Notes under the pieces: model-generated
What the model was told of the DNA's origin: nothing
The model's input: only the letters and a program-made list of their open reading frames with translations
Databases searched by the model: none
Origin: Deltaproteobacteria bacterium
Lineage (GTDB): Bacteria > Desulfobacterota > Binatia > Bin18
Assembly: GCA_016200595.1 (NCBI GenBank)
Contig: JACQEL010000935.1
Coordinates: forward strand, 1 to 6,157
Length of the DNA stretch: 6,157 nt
Direction: 5' to 3'
Program-made: the position numbers and the translations under genes
Shown here: positions 4,400 through 6,157 of the stretch, in pieces
How the letters are laid out: every line of letters starts with the position of its first letter
Position numbering within the stretch: the first letter of the stretch is position 1

Positions 4400-6157
4400 A
4401 TGACAATCATCGAGGTTCTCGAACACGTGCGAGAGTTGCTGCGCAGCAAAGGACGGGTGTCCTATCGCCTCCTGACGACCCAATTCCAGCTGAGCAGTGA
4501 GGAACTTGCGGCGCTGACGGATGAGCTGATTGCGGCGGAACGAGTGGCGATTGATGAAGACGGCAAAGTGTTGGTGTGGGTGGGTGGGGCAGGAACCGGA
4601 GAACCGGAGAATCGGAGAACCGGGGTGGCGCCGCCCTCACCCCAGTCCCCAGCACCTAACACTCAGCTCCCAAGCAGCTATACGCCCCCGCACCTGGCCG
4701 AGCGGATTCGTGCTGAGCAGGCAGCATTCGAAGCGCGGGGAGCCACCGACGGCGAACGCAAGACCATCACCGCCCTCTTTGCTGACCTCAAAGGTTCCAC
4801 CGCCCTGATTGAAGGGCTCGATCCGGAGGAAGCGCGCGCGATTATTGATCCGGCCCTGCAGCTGATGATGGACGCGGTCCATCGCTATGAGGGCTATGTG
4901 GCGCAGGCACTGGGGGATGGGATCTTCGCCCTCTTTGGCGCGCCGCTTGCCCACGAAGACCATTCCCAGCGGGCGCTCTACGCTGCGCTGCGGATGCAAG
5001 AGGAGATGCGCCGCTACAGTGACCAGGTGCGCCTCAACGGGGGCCCACCATTGCAGATGCGAGTGGGGATCAACACCGGTGAAGTGGTGGTGCGTTCCAT
5101 CCGCAAAGACGACTTGCATACCGACTACGTGCCAGTGGGGCATGCCACCAACTTGGCGGCGCGTATGGAGCAGATGGCGACCCCGGGCTCGATCCTCATT
5201 ACCGCACATACCCAGAAATTGACCGAAGGGTATTTCGACCTTAAGGCACTCGGGGCCGCCGCAATCAAAGGGGTCGAAGAGCCGCTCCACGTCTACGAAG
5301 TCGTATGTGTCGGCCCACTGCGCACTCGCCTGCAGGTCGCCGTTGGTCGTGGGCTTACGCGCTTTGTGGGTCGTTACCCGGAAATGGCTCAGCTCCGGCG
5401 CGCCTTAGACCAAGCCAAGGCCGGGCATGGGCAACTCATAGGCGTGATGGGGGAGCCAGGGCTAGGCAAGTCACGTCTCTTGTATGAATTCAAACTCACG
5501 TCACCGAGTGGCTGCTTAGTGCTGGAAGCCTATTCGGTCTCTCACGGCAAAGCGGCACCCTATCTCCCGGTTATTGAGCTACTGAAAAACTATTTTCAGA
5601 TTCAACTTCAGGATGATGAGCGAACCCGGCGCGAAAAGGTCCTGGGGAAGGTTCTCGGCCTCGACCGCAGTCTCGAAGATACCCTGCCCTATCTCTTTGC
5701 CTTGCTGGGGACTGAAGAGAAAAACTCCTCCCTCCAGCAGATGGACCCGCAGATCCGGCGTCGGCGTACGTTTGCCGCGCTCAAGAAACTCTTCCTGCGG
5801 GAGAGTCTCAACAAGCCCCTGATTTTGATCTTTGAAGATCTCCATTGGATTGACACCGAGACTCAAGGCTTTCTCGATACATTGAGTGAGAGTATCGCTT
5901 CAGCCAAGGTCTTACTCCTCGTTAATTATCGGCCCGAGTATCGCCATGAGTGGGGGCAGAAGACGGATTACACCCAACTTCGCCTTGCCCCCTTGGGCAA
6001 AGCGGAAGCGAAAGAATTCCTTGATGCCCTGTTGGGCACGACCGGAGAGGCGACCGGCCGGTCGCCTCTCCATCCCCTCAAGCAGCTCATTTTGGCGAAA
6101 ACCGAGGGCACGCCGTTCTTTATGGAAGAAGTAGTGCAAACCTTGATGGAAGAAGGG
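4400..6157 (+). CDS. Class III nucleotide cyclase-AAA/STAND ATPase protein, copy 2 (3' partial)
   Basis: This open frame runs 586 codons without a stop to the right edge. It is a paralogue of copy 1. The ATG at 4400 is chosen because MTIIEVLEHVRELLRSKGRVSYRLL gives the expected N-terminus and lies 22 bases after a TATAAT; only a weak GAGA/GGA precedes it. Domains: N-terminal winged-helix-like region 1-60; Pro/Gly/Asn-rich linker 61-95; cyclase about 118-304 with metal Asp129 and Asp173 and Asn251/Arg255; ATPase with FVGR near 323, Walker A GEPGLGKS (351-358) and Walker B LIFED (Asp480). The purine-selecting positions carry Gln169 and Val244 instead of the usual Lys/Asp or Glu/Cys. Cyclase and ATPase regions are almost identical to copy 1, while the N-terminus and linker differ strongly. 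Six extra residues at about 549-557 coincide with a 28-bp palindrome. The window ends at GTPFFMEEVVQTLMEEG, before the expected winged-helix and TPR parts. Confidence 0.92.
   Translation, partial: MTIIEVLEHVRELLRSKGRVSYRLLTTQFQLSSEELAALTDELIAAERVAIDEDGKVLVWVGGAGTGEPENRRTGVAPPSPQSPAPNTQLPSSYTPPHLAERIRAEQAAFEARGATDGERKTITALFADLKGSTALIEGLDPEEARAIIDPALQLMMDAVHRYEGYVAQALGDGIFALFGAPLAHEDHSQRALYAALRMQEEMRRYSDQVRLNGGPPLQMRVGINTGEVVVRSIRKDDLHTDYVPVGHATNLAARMEQMATPGSILITAHTQKLTEGYFDLKALGAAAIKGVEEPLHVYEVVCVGPLRTRLQVAVGRGLTRFVGRYPEMAQLRRALDQAKAGHGQLIGVMGEPGLGKSRLLYEFKLTSPSGCLVLEAYSVSHGKAAPYLPVIELLKNYFQIQLQDDERTRREKVLGKVLGLDRSLEDTLPYLFALLGTEEKNSSLQQMDPQIRRRRTFAALKKLFLRESLNKPLILIFEDLHWIDTETQGFLDTLSESIASAKVLLLVNYRPEYRHEWGQKTDYTQLRLAPLGKAEAKEFLDALLGTTGEATGRSPLHPLKQLILAKTEGTPFFMEEVVQTLMEEG
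4594..4625 (+). repeat. 8-bp tandem repeat in the copy 2 linker
   Basis: Four consecutive 8-base units, AACCGGAG, AACCGGAG, AATCGGAG and AACCGGGG, encode part of the linker between the N-terminal domain and the cyclase. The unit is not divisible by three, so a change of one unit would break the frame. The equivalent stretch of copy 1 has a different tandem repeat. Confidence 0.85.
6044..6071. repeat. Perfect 28-bp palindrome inside copy 2 coding sequence
   Basis: The left arm GGAGAGGCGACCGG (6044-6057) is followed with no spacer by its exact reverse complement CCGGTCGCCTCTCC (6058-6071). It lies where copy 2 has six more codons than copy 1, between LLG and PLKQL, and is read in frame as roughly GEATGRSPL. 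The sequence style resembles REP-type palindromes, which suggests an inserted mini-element that kept the frame. The resemblance is from memory and was not searched. Confidence 0.9.

Noticed and set aside
4637..5290. 217-codon open frame on the minus strand
   Set aside because: It is antisense to the cyclase domain of copy 2, which has clear catalytic motifs. The shadow has no recognisable fold, and a similar minus-strand shadow lies opposite copy 1 (480-713).

Overview
The window is GC-rich (about 58-60% by eye) and looks like accessory DNA from an uncultivated environmental bacterium. Very large multidomain cyclase/NTPase/TPR proteins that occur as several paralogues are familiar from soil, sponge and groundwater lineages such as Tectomicrobia, Rokubacteria and deltaproteobacterial groups. 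This placement is an impression from the protein family and base composition, and nothing here proves the taxon. There is no rRNA, tRNA, CRISPR array or transposase.

Layout: (1) Bases 1-3348, + strand: one gene for a class III nucleotide cyclase - AAA/STAND ATPase - TPR protein. It enters from beyond the left edge and is now split in two. At 2012/2013 about 60 codons appear to be missing and the frame shifts, so the cyclase-ATPase part stops at 2036 and the TPR part continues in another frame from 2014 to a natural-looking C-terminus at 3348. (2) Bases 3349-4087, - strand: a two-gene toxin-antitoxin module. A COG1569-type PIN ribonuclease is read first and a HicB/ribbon-helix-helix antitoxin second, overlapping by 17 bases. 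The antitoxin stop codon directly abuts the stop codon of the split gene. (3) Bases 4088-4399: a divergent intergenic region. It holds a promoter-like pair and two inverted repeats for the toxin-antitoxin operon, a run of GC-rich hairpins resembling REP-type palindromes, and a perfect TATAAT box ahead of the next gene. (4) Bases 4400-6157, + strand: a second, uninterrupted paralogue of the cyclase-ATPase protein that runs off the right edge before its TPR region. It has no stop codon in the window.

How the parts fit: the two large proteins are direct-repeat paralogues. Their cyclase and ATPase domains are nearly identical at protein level, while the short N-terminal domain and the linker behind it have diverged. 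This suggests a family of signalling switches that share an output and vary the N-terminal module. The ATPase-TPR part probably senses or scaffolds, and the cyclase probably makes a nucleotide signal. The toxin-antitoxin module sits exactly between the copies.

The most interesting signals are the deletion/frameshift in copy 1, a perfect 28-bp palindrome that forms an in-frame insertion in copy 2, out-of-frame tandem repeats in the variable linkers, and the regulatory architecture of the toxin-first toxin-antitoxin operon.
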